Program-made: the position numbers and the translations under genes
IMG/VR virus record: IMGVR_UViG_3300029922_000024
Span: 1 to 64,000 of that record
DNA from: a virus
Length of the DNA stretch: 64,000 nt
Reading direction: 5' to 3' (one strand)
Shown here: piece by piece, positions 15,672-23,240 of the stretch
How positions within the stretch are numbered: the stretch's first letter is position 1
How the letters are laid out: each line of letters opens with the position of its first letter
The notes under the pieces: generated by a model
Told to the model about the DNA's origin: nothing
Database searches by the model: none
The model's input: only the letters and a program-made list of their open reading frames with translations

Positions 15672-16172
15672 ATGAAAAATTGCACCAATTCCCTATGTGA
15701 ACAAGAAAATCCTCAATCTTTTGATAGTTTCTATAAAAAGAAAAACGGGAAATTTGGTCTTTTGGGAAGATGTAAAAAATGTGCCAATAAACAGACAGAT
15801 GCTTGGGTTGCTAAAAACAAACAAAAGAAACGCGAATCCGCAAAAAGATGGATAGATGGAAATAAAGAAAAGCACTTAAAAAATAGCAGAAATTGGTCCA
15901 AAAACAACCCAGGCAAAAGAAATGCGCAAACCATGAGACGAATTGCCGCCAAGAAACAAGCCACACCACCATGGCTAACACATGAACAACATAAGGAAAT
16001 AGAAATTATTTACATTAAGTCCTCTACCCTAACACAAGAAACGGGAATACCCCATGAAGTCGATCATATACTTCCTTTACAGGGTAAAGAAGTACGAGGT
16101 CTACACGTACCTTGGAATCTTCAAATAGTGACCAGATCTACAAACAGAAAGAAAAATAATGCCATAATATAA
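15672..16172 (+). CDS. Free-standing HNH endonuclease
   Basis: The 166-residue protein is a paralog of the nuclease at 11919-12452. It has an N-terminal Cys pair (NCTNSLCEQ, CKKCANK), a basic helical middle (SAKRWIDGNKEKHLKNS), and the HNH core PHEVDHILPLQGK followed by HVPWNLQIVTRSTNRKK. It sits between the capsid operon and the prohead protease on the opposite strand to the capsid genes. It probably moves as an intronless homing gene. A perfect -10 box ends 10 nt before its start. Confidence 0.85.
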   Translation: MKNCTNSLCEQENPQSFDSFYKKKNGKFGLLGRCKKCANKQTDAWVAKNKQKKRESAKRWIDGNKEKHLKNSRNWSKNNPGKRNAQTMRRIAAKKQATPPWLTHEQHKEIEIIYIKSSTLTQETGIPHEVDHILPLQGKEVRGLHVPWNLQIVTRSTNRKKNNAII

Positions 16173-16178
16173 ATGGCT

Positions 16179-16186
16179 CAATCTTA
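16179..16186 (+). promoter_or_regulatory. Late-gene motif CAATCTTA
   Basis: CAATCTTAAGGTAT directly precedes the protease ATG at 16193. The AAGG inside it may double as a weak ribosome binding site. Confidence 0.45.
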
Positions 16187-16192
16187 AGGTAT

Positions 16193-17830
16193 ATGTCAAC
16201 TTTTCTCCATGGTGTCGGAACTGTTCAATTTATAGATAAATCGGGAGAACTCCTTGATCTTAAAGGATTAAGTATAGATTCTCTCGAAAAGACTGGCGTT
16301 ATCAACTATGAACACAAGAGCGATGTGCCAGCCCAATTAGTTGGCAAGATATTGAAAGCAAAGAAGATTTTCTCAAAAAAAGACTGCGCAAACGAACACG
16401 AACTCTATTTTTGGAAGAAAACCAAAACCCCATATTTATACATCATGGCCGAGTTGTTAGATGACTATTGCGATAGCGCAAAACACGTTGCAGGTATGTT
16501 GAGATACGACAGAGACAGAAAAGACCAAAACGAATACAATATTGTGTGGTTTAGTATTGAAGGCAGTGAAATCCCAAATACTAGAGTGGGCAAGTCCATT
16601 ATTACAAGAGGTATTGCACGTAAGGTTACTTTGACTTCTGCACCATGTAATGCGGCAGCTGCAGTTGAAATTCTTGAAAACCAAGCACCAAAAATTAAAG
16701 ACGACTTTGATGAAATATTTAAAAGCGAACAAGAAGCTATCACTTTATTCAAAACGGGTGAAGGTGAAAAGTTGTACGAAACCTATTTAGCAAAAAAAGA
16801 AGCCGAAGGCCCAAGCACTGGCGGTAAGCCCCCAAAGAATCCCTACAATGAATATCAAAATAGCGGCACTAGAATTGGTAAAACAAAATCCGGTAAGACT
16901 GTTTGGTCTCACGGACACATTGGCGATTACAGTTTTAATCCTGCCGAACACCAAGAAGCTGCCGAACATCATGAACGGGCTTCTGTAATTTCTGAGAATC
17001 CAAAACTTGCTGATAACCACGCGCAACGTGCAGTTGCTCACGCTAATGCTGCTAAATCCGGTGGTCGTCAAGAAAATCGTGCAGCACTTTCTCTTAACCA
17101 AAAAGATAAGGTGGCTCAGGAGCAAGGAAAACAAGTGTCTAAAGCCGAATATTGTGAAAAACACAAAAAATTACAAAAAGCTGATGGACCAAAATGGTCG
17201 GGACCAAAAGTAACTGGTGACGCCATACATTTTTCTCATCCAGAACACAATATCGTTAGTGTCCATAAACAGCCTTCTGGAGAATTTCACGTAAAACACA
17301 ATGGTAGAGTTGCTGGCGTGGGTGGACAAAAAGGCGTATTCAATAATGCAAAAGATGCAGGGGCACACGCACAAAAATTCATGAGTGGGTTAAGTAGTGG
17401 TAAGATAACCGCTCCAGCGATGCAAAACCATCCATCACCTTCAATTATTGGCAATACATCTATCAAAAAAGCAATTACTGCTGGTAGTACGAATGCAGCA
17501 CCTTCAACTTTGGTAAATGGAGCTGCCTACCAAACAGAAAGTCTTGCTAAAGAACAATCTCCTTCAGAAGAACATAATTTTAAAGGCTCAAAAAAGAAAG
17601 ACTGGAATTTAAGAGCCAAGCAAGATTACGAAAAATGGCCTCATAGGGAAAAGTTTGAGAAGTTCATGAAGTCAAAAATGCCTCACCTTTCTAAGGGTGA
17701 AATAGCAGCTTTTGGCAGAGTAATTGCACTCAAGAAGAATATCGAATTTGAAAATTCTTTAAGCGATCTAGTTGACTTTAATAAATCTGAAGATGCTAAA
17801 AAAGTAATTGTATCAAATACAAAAAAGTAG
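16193..17830 (+). CDS. Prohead (head maturation) protease with long C-terminal scaffold-like region
   Basis: The 545-residue protein begins with a phage prohead protease domain (about 1-165). GVINYEHKSDVPAQLVGKI holds the likely catalytic His (H41), VWFSIEGSEI near 120 a candidate Ser, and GIARKVTLTSAPCN the conserved core strand. A domain with GKTKSGKTVWSHGHIGDY and many His (about 225-300) follows, as in other phage assembly proteins. Near 429 is AGSTNAAPSTLVNGAAYQ, nearly the same as the N-terminus of the major capsid protein. The C-terminus is helical and basic. I infer that protease and part of the scaffold are joined in one chain that is built into the prohead. It lies on the plus strand, away from the capsid operon. 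Confidence 0.75.
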   Translation: MSTFLHGVGTVQFIDKSGELLDLKGLSIDSLEKTGVINYEHKSDVPAQLVGKILKAKKIFSKKDCANEHELYFWKKTKTPYLYIMAELLDDYCDSAKHVAGMLRYDRDRKDQNEYNIVWFSIEGSEIPNTRVGKSIITRGIARKVTLTSAPCNAAAAVEILENQAPKIKDDFDEIFKSEQEAITLFKTGEGEKLYETYLAKKEAEGPSTGGKPPKNPYNEYQNSGTRIGKTKSGKTVWSHGHIGDYSFNPAEHQEAAEHHERASVISENPKLADNHAQRAVAHANAAKSGGRQENRAALSLNQKDKVAQEQGKQVSKAEYCEKHKKLQKADGPKWSGPKVTGDAIHFSHPEHNIVSVHKQPSGEFHVKHNGRVAGVGGQKGVFNNAKDAGAHAQKFMSGLSSGKITAPAMQNHPSPSIIGNTSIKKAITAGSTNAAPSTLVNGAAYQTESLAKEQSPSEEHNFKGSKKKDWNLRAKQDYEKWPHREKFEKFMKSKMPHLSKGEIAAFGRVIALKKNIEFENSLSDLVDFNKSEDAKKVIVSNTKK

Positions 17831-17836
17831 TATACT
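17808..17836 (+). promoter_or_regulatory. Promoter for the tRNA gene
   Basis: TTGTAT (17808-17813), a 17-nt spacer and TATACT (17831-17836). Transcription would begin at about 17843, almost exactly at the 5' end of the tRNA, so little or no 5' trimming would be needed. Confidence 0.6.
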
Positions 17837-17841
17837 AATAT

Positions 17842-17918
17842 CGCAGGCATAAAGAAATAGTGTCTTGTCTGGCTCATAACCAGGATATCGTCCGTTGCGA
17901 GTACGGAGCCTGCAACCA
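17842..17918 (+). tRNA. tRNA-fMet-like (anticodon CAT), divergent
   Basis: The 77-nt sequence folds as a cloverleaf. The acceptor stem GCAGGC/GCCTGC has a C1-A72 mismatch and ends AACCA, with CCA encoded. The anticodon stem TCTGG/CCAGG carries the loop CTCATAA, and the T stem TCCGT/ACGGA the loop TGCGAGT. The D stem is AAGA/TCTT with a short loop. The C1-A72 mismatch and loop are hallmarks of bacterial initiator tRNA; only two of the three G-C pairs of the initiator anticodon stem are present. The elbow is odd: the D loop lacks GG and the T loop has G in place of the second T. It ends 2 nt before the next ATG. Elongator Met or Ile(CAT) is less likely because of C1-A72. Confidence 0.7.
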
Positions 17919-17920
17919 AT

Positions 17921-18139
17921 ATGACAAATGATGAATTGCTAACTCAATATAATGAAGCACATGAATTAGCCACAGAACTCTTCGATGGTATATGGGAAGA
18001 TTCTGTTATGTGGATGCAAACGCCAACAGAACTGTTTTTTGGCAAGGCCCCAGGTCAATTAATCGCTTCTGGAGACGGACACTTAGTCATCGAATGGCTT
18101 ATGGTAAGAACCGGTAAGAAGCCCGGAGCCGCATTTTGA
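17921..18139 (+). CDS. Small antitoxin-like protein (MbcA/ParS/Xre C-terminal type), paralog A
   Basis: The 72-residue protein contains TPTELFFGKAPGQLIASGDG and then HLVIEWLMVRTG. This resembles the C-terminal domain of MbcA/ParS/Xre-type antitoxins (Asn/Pro-x-L, then a Gly turn, then a helix). It is paralogous to the protein at 62837-63118 (SELVDRGQGHLVVEFLKLK). No toxin partner is next to it. It starts 2 nt after the tRNA and its stop overlaps the next TTG start. Function in the phage is unknown. Confidence 0.55.
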   Translation: MTNDELLTQYNEAHELATELFDGIWEDSVMWMQTPTELFFGKAPGQLIASGDGHLVIEWLMVRTGKKPGAAF

Positions 18140-18360
18140 AACCTTATGGCAAAAAAATTGGTAGGGGTCTTAAAGGATCTAGATTTCTAGATAATGGATG
18201 TCCATGTTGTGGCAGAGAGCATGACCACAAAGGAGCCACAAGACAGGCCCTTAATAAAGAGATTGTTGATATTCTTAAGGAACAAATAAAAGCCGAAGAA
18301 GAAGAAAGACTTAAGAGTAGATTGGAAGCAATGGAGTTTTCTAGGAGACTCCGATTTTAA
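18136..18360 (+). CDS. Small zinc-binding-like protein
   Basis: The 74-residue protein begins with TTG at 18136, overlapping the previous stop. It has a basic N-terminus, a possible metal site (GCPCCGREHDH near 21-31) and a charged C-terminal helix (LKEQIKAEEEERLKSRLEAM). No family is recognised. It converges on the endolysin gene, overlapping its end by 4 nt. Confidence 0.6.
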   Translation: MKPYGKKIGRGLKGSRFLDNGCPCCGREHDHKGATRQALNKEIVDILKEQIKAEEEERLKSRLEAMEFSRRLRF

Positions 18361-18926
18361 GCCGTAAAATATCTACCTGACGGCCCTGGTTCCTTAAGAT
18401 CCAAGTGAATCCAGCTAGTTGTCCCCTTCTCCATCCTAATACCAAAATCTTCCAGTACTGGTTCCATTTTATCTTTAATTTCTTCTATAGTTAAGTTAGG
18501 GGAGCAATCGAAGTCAATTGCACATCCAAAACTATGCACATCATTAGGCAATGAATGTAAAACTTCTTCATTGTATTTTACCGATCTAAATAGACAATGA
18601 GCATTCATTGGAAACCCTAAATGCGTCCTTACTTGCTCCATTTTTTGACATAAAGTAATAAGTTTTTCCTTAACATCATCATCAAGTCCATCGTCCTCTG
18701 TAGCAAGACGATTCCATGAATGTAACGTAATAGCGTCCCCGACAGTAAAATGAGGGGTAATGTGATGGGTTGCATCGGTCCAATCAATACCATTTGAATC
18801 CATATTAGGGCTACTTTCTTTAGGGGTTCCGATTGGGATCTCAACCTGAATTTCCTTTTCTTTTCCATGACTTGTAAGTAAGGTTCCAAGTGAATTTAGA
18901 ATCATATCTATAAATGAATTTGCCAT
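18357..18926 (-). CDS. M15-family peptidase, endolysin candidate
   Basis: The 189-residue protein carries the zinc-peptidase pattern of the M15 (D-Ala-D-Ala carboxypeptidase/L-Ala-D-Glu endopeptidase) family: VHSFGCAIDFD (His and Asp ligands, near 128-138) and WIHLDL (last His, near 174). An N-terminal hydrophobic segment (FIDMILNSLGTLLTS) is followed by a linker. It probably cuts peptide cross-links in the host wall at lysis. A holin candidate lies just across the divergent gap at 19302. A CAATCTTA motif lies 36 nt upstream. Confidence 0.75.
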   Translation of the reverse strand: MANSFIDMILNSLGTLLTSHGKEKEIQVEIPIGTPKESSPNMDSNGIDWTDATHHITPHFTVGDAITLHSWNRLATEDDGLDDDVKEKLITLCQKMEQVRTHLGFPMNAHCLFRSVKYNEEVLHSLPNDVHSFGCAIDFDCSPNLTIEEIKDKMEPVLEDFGIRMEKGTTSWIHLDLKEPGPSGRYFTA

Positions 18927-18938
18927 AGTTGAGTTTTA

Positions 18939-18969
18939 CAATCTTATATTGGTTACTCCAATAAGATTG
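18939..18969. promoter_or_regulatory. Inverted pair of CAATCTTA motifs between divergent genes
   Basis: CAATCTTA (18939-18946, plus strand) and TAAGATTG (18962-18969, minus-strand CAATCTTA) face each other with TTGG/CCAA arms, forming a 31-nt inverted repeat. The plus copy lies 35 nt before the start at 18982 and the minus copy 35 nt before the start at 18926. This symmetric spacing supports a divergent promoter. Confidence 0.55.
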
Positions 18970-18981
18970 TGGGTCTAAATA

Positions 18982-19299
18982 ATGAAACTTAATATCAAAT
19001 TTGGCCTACTAGGAGATAAAGAGGTTGACTGGTGGAAGTCTCTCGATAGTTTCCCTAAAACTATAAAGTACCTAAACGTAATTTATGAATGGGTTTTTTA
19101 TGATGACGATCAATCCAAGAAATACCATAAAATTTTATGGTTTTCTGAACTTAAACAATATGATCCTAGATACAACGAAAAGCATGAAAATTGGAACGAT
19201 ATTTTCGAAAGCAACAAACTTAGTTGTTGTTGTGGAGCCAGATATAGCAGTTTTCCTTGGGATCATTTAAGATATTGCCCAGAATGGAAGAAGTGGTAG
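18982..19299 (+). CDS. Small protein with C-terminal Cys cluster, unknown
   Basis: The 105-residue protein is rich in Trp and Tyr (VDWWKSLDSFPKTIKYLN). Near its end is a possible zinc site: SCCCGARYSSFPWDHLRYCP. I do not recognise a family. It is the first plus-strand gene after the inverted-repeat promoter and stops 2 nt before the membrane-protein start. Confidence 0.6.
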   Translation: MKLNIKFGLLGDKEVDWWKSLDSFPKTIKYLNVIYEWVFYDDDQSKKYHKILWFSELKQYDPRYNEKHENWNDIFESNKLSCCCGARYSSFPWDHLRYCPEWKKW

Positions 19300-19301
19300 T
19301 T

Positions 19302-19478
19302 ATGAATGATAATTTTCCAAAATACGTGCTTGTATTTTTAGCGGTATTATATCTAATAGCCTGTGTTAGTGAAATTATAATGGTTAAGGATGGTGCAGCG
19401 GCTGTATTTGAGTCTGCTAAGACCTTAGTTCCTCATATTGGGATGTTTATCCTCGGTTTCTATTTTTCCAAAAAATAA
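19302..19478 (+). CDS. Small two-helix membrane protein, holin candidate
   Basis: From the ATG at 19302 (MNDNFPKYVLVFLAVLYLIA) the 58-residue protein has two membrane segments, about 8-24 and 39-54 (AKTLVPHIGMFILGFYF), with a short loop and a basic end. Size and topology fit a class II holin, and the M15 endolysin is the neighbour across the promoter. No specific family motif is seen. A longer start at 19284 is possible. Confidence 0.5.
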   Translation: MNDNFPKYVLVFLAVLYLIACVSEIIMVKDGAAAVFESAKTLVPHIGMFILGFYFSKK

Positions 19479-19481
19479 TAC

Positions 19482-19510
19482 TTGACAGAAAATAAATATT
19501 ATGATATTAT
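19482..19510 (+). promoter_or_regulatory. Strong sigma70-type promoter
   Basis: A perfect TTGACA (19482-19487), a 17-nt spacer and TATTAT (19505-19510). A leader of about 35 nt with AAGGAGAG precedes the ATG at 19553. It is the best consensus promoter in the window, suggesting early host-polymerase transcription. Confidence 0.8.
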
Positions 19511-19552
19511 CTCTTAATAGGGCATAAAATATGCTCATAACAAGGAGAGAAA

Positions 19553-20536
19553 ATGTTAATTTTAGATAATTTGGTATTAGCACGAGACGAACAGGGAATC
19601 AAAAAATTCTTAGAAAAAGCAAAGAACACAAAAGAAGGTTTTTATACTTTCATGACTTTTTTGGATTTGCTTAAAATGTATAAAACGGGAGCCCTATCTG
19701 ACGATGAATTCAATCGATCCGGTAGATTCGATAAGAAAAGAGCGCGGGACATTGCGGAAAACTTCACTCATTTTGGCTTTGGTCAAGTTACTTGCGGTTT
19801 TAACGATGGAAAATTGGAATTGATTGATGCCCATCATAGGCTTGGAGCTTTGGTGGTCATGAATGATGAACTTTTTAATTTCAACGAAATCGCCCAAGAA
19901 GTTGTTGCTGTAAGAGTGATTCCATCTGCGTATAAACTTTCTACCTACAAAACACTTAATTCGGGAAAATCACATACCGGATACGAAAAGATTAATCATC
20001 CTAAAATGGCTGTTGGGTCTTATTCTAATGAGATTATTAATAAGGCACAGGATAAAGCTGGCCCAGATAGTAAGTTCAATAAACAACTTACTCAGAATCT
20101 TATGGACCTAACTCTTGCGTATGAAACACATGGTGACAGTTTTGATTTGGACCAATTATTCGCTAAACGAGGAGTCGTTACCAAACATCTAAATCTTTCT
20201 GCTGATCGACGTAGTTTCAGTATCGATGATAGTGCCGTGAAAAAATCAGCAGATCTTACTACTAAGTACCTTTCCTTAATTTGTTACGCGGAAAGCCTTG
20301 ATGTAAAAACAGAAATCGTTAGATTAATCAAGAGCCCTGGATTCTTCCTGTCCTTTGGACTAGACTATATGACTAATGGAAAAATTCTTACTGGTTTTTC
20401 AAGTCAATCCAATATTAAGATCGTAAATAAGGTAAATAGCAATAAATTCGCTAAGATCAAAGAAAATACGGAACGAGTTGCCCGTAGGAGCCGTAAAAAG
20501 ATCAATCTTCCTGCCTTAATCGATTCCCTATCGTAA
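19553..20536 (+). CDS. ParB/Srx-like nuclease-fold protein
   Basis: The 327-residue protein has the ParB/sulfiredoxin-type signature near 80-100: GQVTCGFNDGKLELIDAHHR, then LGAL, where ID-x-HHR is the core. Behind it lies NSGKSHTGYEKINHP, seen in DGQHR/ParB-like phage proteins. The C-terminus is basic (RVARRSRKKINLPAL). Such proteins bind or modify DNA or act as nucleotide-dependent regulators; the exact role is open. It has its own strong promoter and a strong terminator, so it is expressed alone. Confidence 0.6.
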   Translation: MLILDNLVLARDEQGIKKFLEKAKNTKEGFYTFMTFLDLLKMYKTGALSDDEFNRSGRFDKKRARDIAENFTHFGFGQVTCGFNDGKLELIDAHHRLGALVVMNDELFNFNEIAQEVVAVRVIPSAYKLSTYKTLNSGKSHTGYEKINHPKMAVGSYSNEIINKAQDKAGPDSKFNKQLTQNLMDLTLAYETHGDSFDLDQLFAKRGVVTKHLNLSADRRSFSIDDSAVKKSADLTTKYLSLICYAESLDVKTEIVRLIKSPGFFLSFGLDYMTNGKILTGFSSQSNIKIVNKVNSNKFAKIKENTERVARRSRKKINLPALIDSLS

Positions 20537-20550
20537 ATTAAACAATAAGA

Positions 20551-20580
20551 AACGGTCACCTTTTTGGTGGCCGTTTTTGT
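20551..20580 (+). terminator. Rho-independent terminator
   Basis: ACGGTCACC, a TTTTT loop and GGTGGCCGT form a 9-bp stem with one T-G pair, followed by TTTTTG. It closes the single-gene unit of the ParB-like protein, 15 nt after its stop. Confidence 0.85.
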
Positions 20581-20587
20581 TTTATGG

Positions 20588-20596
20588 TGGTACAAT
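20588..20596 (+). promoter_or_regulatory. Extended -10 promoter for the methylase, leaderless
   Basis: TGGTACAAT is an extended -10 element that ends 6 nt before the ATG at 20603. No -35 box is seen because the upstream bases belong to the terminator. There is no ribosome binding site before the ATG. Confidence 0.45.
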
Positions 20597-20602
20597 CAAA
20601 GT

Positions 20603-21685
20603 ATGGTTAGATACGTAGACACATTTTCAGGCATCGGCGGCTTTAGTTTAGGTATCCACTCCGTTTTGGGAGACGAAGCTAAATGCGTACTGGCCATAGA
20701 TTACGATAAGAATGTTTCTGAAACCTTCTTCAATAATTTTGGTATCAATTCTTACGGCAATATACGTGAACTAGAAGTACAGAATATCCCAGATCACGAC
20801 ATCATCTTTGGTGGTTTTCCTTGTCAGCCATTCTCTAGGAATGGAAAATGGTTCAATAAAAACGACAAAACAATTGGAGAGCAAGAAGAACGGGATAACC
20901 TATTCCTAGAACTTGTCAGGATTTTAGTAGCAAAAAAACCTAAATATTTTGTATTCGAGAATGTTAAGGGGCTTCTATCCATGAAGAATATGGATGGAAG
21001 TTCTTGTTTTGACACTATTGTACAAAACTTAAACGAAGCAGGATACGATGTTCATACTAAACTTTTGGATGCCGTAGATTTCGGAGTACCACAGCAACGA
21101 GAACGTATTTTCTTTGTTGGTATTAGATCTGATTTAAAGCAAGAGTTTAAATTCCCAACCCCTTCTCCTATTGGCCCTCAATCCATTGAGGATATATTGG
21201 AGAAAAAAGTTTCTGATAAATACCTTATTTCTAATCTTTGGAAAAAAAGAACTATTCTCGGCGGCGGACCCAATTCTGGTCCAGGTAAGAAAAATCACGA
21301 CTTTCCTAATGGACATTCTAGGTACGAAGTGATTAAATGGCTCTACGAAGATAATTCGAAGAAACCCACTCAACCAACGGGTAAGATCGAATCAGTAGCT
21401 ATTTTGTATGGAGATACCCCTAGTGGTTTACCTAGACAGCAGGATAAAATCTATTCAGTTAATGGTATCTCGCCTACCATAGCTACATTTTCTACTCCTG
21501 CAGTGGATTCCAAGCAAGGATTAAGACAATTAACGCCAAGAGAATGTGCTAGACTTCAAGGTTTTCCAGAAACCTATATCTTTCCACAAAAAGATGCTGT
21601 AGCATATAAGCAGATTGGAAATGCAGTTGCGGTTCCTGTAATCGCGGCCATAGTAAAACAATTATTAGGAGATAAAAATGATTGA
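20603..21685 (+). CDS. DNA (cytosine-5) methyltransferase
   Basis: The 360-residue enzyme transfers a methyl group from S-adenosylmethionine to C5 of cytosine in a DNA target. Motif I DTFSGIGGFSLG (6-17) binds SAM, motif IV PCQPFS (about 73-78) has the catalytic Cys, motif VI is ENVKG, motif VIII PQQRER, and motif X GNAVAVPV is at the C-terminus. The target-recognition region lies around 215-310. No restriction enzyme is adjacent, so it likely protects phage DNA from host restriction. I start at 20603 (MVRYVDTF) because the longer frame crosses the terminator. It overlaps thyX by 8 nt. Confidence 0.9.
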   Translation: MVRYVDTFSGIGGFSLGIHSVLGDEAKCVLAIDYDKNVSETFFNNFGINSYGNIRELEVQNIPDHDIIFGGFPCQPFSRNGKWFNKNDKTIGEQEERDNLFLELVRILVAKKPKYFVFENVKGLLSMKNMDGSSCFDTIVQNLNEAGYDVHTKLLDAVDFGVPQQRERIFFVGIRSDLKQEFKFPTPSPIGPQSIEDILEKKVSDKYLISNLWKKRTILGGGPNSGPGKKNHDFPNGHSRYEVIKWLYEDNSKKPTQPTGKIESVAILYGDTPSGLPRQQDKIYSVNGISPTIATFSTPAVDSKQGLRQLTPRECARLQGFPETYIFPQKDAVAYKQIGNAVAVPVIAAIVKQLLGDKND

Positions 21686-22574
21686 AGCAAAAATTGTCGC
21701 CGATTCAGTTGGTCCAAATGACGTTCGTATTACTACATTTGTCTTAACTTATCCCCGATTCATTCACTCAGAATTTATGACGCACAGGGTCTTCTCTAGG
21801 AACGCTTCGTCTTCTCGTGCCATTCCAGTGAAGAAGCAAATTCAAATGGTAATTGACAATCCAGCCATTCCTTTGGCTTTTACAAAGAATCAAAAAGGAA
21901 TGCAAGGCGGCGATGCATTGGATGGGGAGGCACATGATCTTGCCAAACTTGCATGGCTAAATGCTAGAGATATGGCCGTCATCCAAGCCCGTAATCTAGA
22001 GAATCTAGAAGTCCATAAGCAATATGCAAATCGAATTCTTGAACCATTTGCTCATATTACGGTAGTTTGTACTGCTACAGATTACGATAACTTCTTTGCT
22101 TTACGTTGCCATGAGATGGCACAACCTGAGATTCACGCTCTTGCTGACCTGATGTACGATCAATATATTACAAATAGACCAAAAAAACTATCAGAGGGCA
22201 GTTGGCATCTCCCCTTTATGGACAATGATGAAGATTTGACAGAGACGGCATATTATGTGTGTGAATCTGGCACTACAGGGCGTAGATTTTTCGATATAGC
22301 CATAAAGAGATCTGTTGCTCGTTGTGCTAGGGTATCCTATTTAAATCATGAAGGGAAAAAATCTACTATAGAAGAAGATTTACAACTTTACAATCGACTA
22401 TTGGGAGGAGTACCAATTCACGCTTCTCCAGCAGAACATCAAGCTCAGGCTTTAGCAAGATGGGATGAAGGTATTAACAGACCTACAGCCTTTCAGCGAT
22501 CTGGAAATCTTCAGGGATGGTATCAATACAGAAAAACTCTTGAAAATGAAAATGTCACGAGTTTCAAAAAATGA
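21678..22574 (+). CDS. thyX: Flavin-dependent thymidylate synthase ThyX
   Basis: The enzyme makes dTMP from dUMP with methylene-tetrahydrofolate, FAD and NADPH. The ThyX signature appears as THRVFSRNASSSRA (about 35-48), where HR, S and the following S/R residues fit R-H-R-x7-S. Conserved segments with AHITVVCTATDYDNFFALR and HASPAEHQAQALA follow. At 298 residues it is longer than many ThyX. An AGGAG ribosome binding site inside the methylase gene drives it. Thymidylate kinase at 11301 is the next step. Confidence 0.9.
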   Translation: MIEAKIVADSVGPNDVRITTFVLTYPRFIHSEFMTHRVFSRNASSSRAIPVKKQIQMVIDNPAIPLAFTKNQKGMQGGDALDGEAHDLAKLAWLNARDMAVIQARNLENLEVHKQYANRILEPFAHITVVCTATDYDNFFALRCHEMAQPEIHALADLMYDQYITNRPKKLSEGSWHLPFMDNDEDLTETAYYVCESGTTGRRFFDIAIKRSVARCARVSYLNHEGKKSTIEEDLQLYNRLLGGVPIHASPAEHQAQALARWDEGINRPTAFQRSGNLQGWYQYRKTLENENVTSFKK

Positions 22575-23239
22575 AAATCGATCTAATCTCAGATACTCAT
22601 AATAAGCACAAGGAATTCACTTTAAAAGGTGGAGACCTTCTAATTCACTCTGGAGATGCTACAGGTCGGGGTCAAAGCGGTGAGATCCATGCCTTTTTGC
22701 AGTGGTTTCAAAAGCAGCCTTATAAGCACAAAATCTTTGTTCCCGGTAATCATGATTTTGGCCTTGAAAAAGAAACTGCAAGATATCGAGAAGAATGCAA
22801 TAAAAGAAATATAACCCTTCTGATTGATGAGAGAATTGAGATCGAAGGAATTAAAATCTATGGATCTCCTATTACACCAACCTTTTTTGATTGGGCATTC
22901 ATGCAAGATCGTGGGGAGAAGATTAAGCGCCATTGGGATGCAATTCCAGATGATACCCAAATACTCATAACCCACGGTCCAGCATACCAAATTAGGGACA
23001 GGGTCATGAATCGCTATAACCCAAAAGGTGAAAATGTTGGGTGTCTAGATCTCCGAGCAAGAATTGAGCAATTAAAAGAATTAAAATTACATGTTTTTGG
23101 ACATATCCATGATGAAGCTGGTGCCAGCAAAATTGGTCAATATATTGCCGCAAATGCATCGTTACTAAATGATGACTACATGAAAGCATTTAAGCCGATT
23201 AGAATTTTAGTTGAAAATGGGGAATACAACGTCAAGTGA
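22571..23239 (+). CDS. Calcineurin-like metallophosphoesterase
   Basis: The 222-residue protein has the full two-metal motif set: LISDTHNKH (D-x-H, 5-13), GGDLLIHSGD, VPGNHDFG (GNHD, about 58-65), ITHGPAYQ and VFGHIHDEAG. It resembles the brain-protein-239 type of small phosphoesterases. The substrate is unknown; phosphodiesters or nucleotides are likely. Its start overlaps the thyX stop (ATGA), so the two are co-translated. It ends 1 nt before the convergent MuF-like gene. Confidence 0.8.
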   Translation: MKIDLISDTHNKHKEFTLKGGDLLIHSGDATGRGQSGEIHAFLQWFQKQPYKHKIFVPGNHDFGLEKETARYREECNKRNITLLIDERIEIEGIKIYGSPITPTFFDWAFMQDRGEKIKRHWDAIPDDTQILITHGPAYQIRDRVMNRYNPKGENVGCLDLRARIEQLKELKLHVFGHIHDEAGASKIGQYIAANASLLNDDYMKAFKPIRILVENGEYNVK

Positions 23240-23240
23240 T

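Noticed and set aside
17842-17918. tRNA-Ile(CAT) or elongator tRNA-Met
   Set aside because: Both need a paired first base pair. C1-A72 and the AACCA end fit an initiator, although the elbow is divergent.
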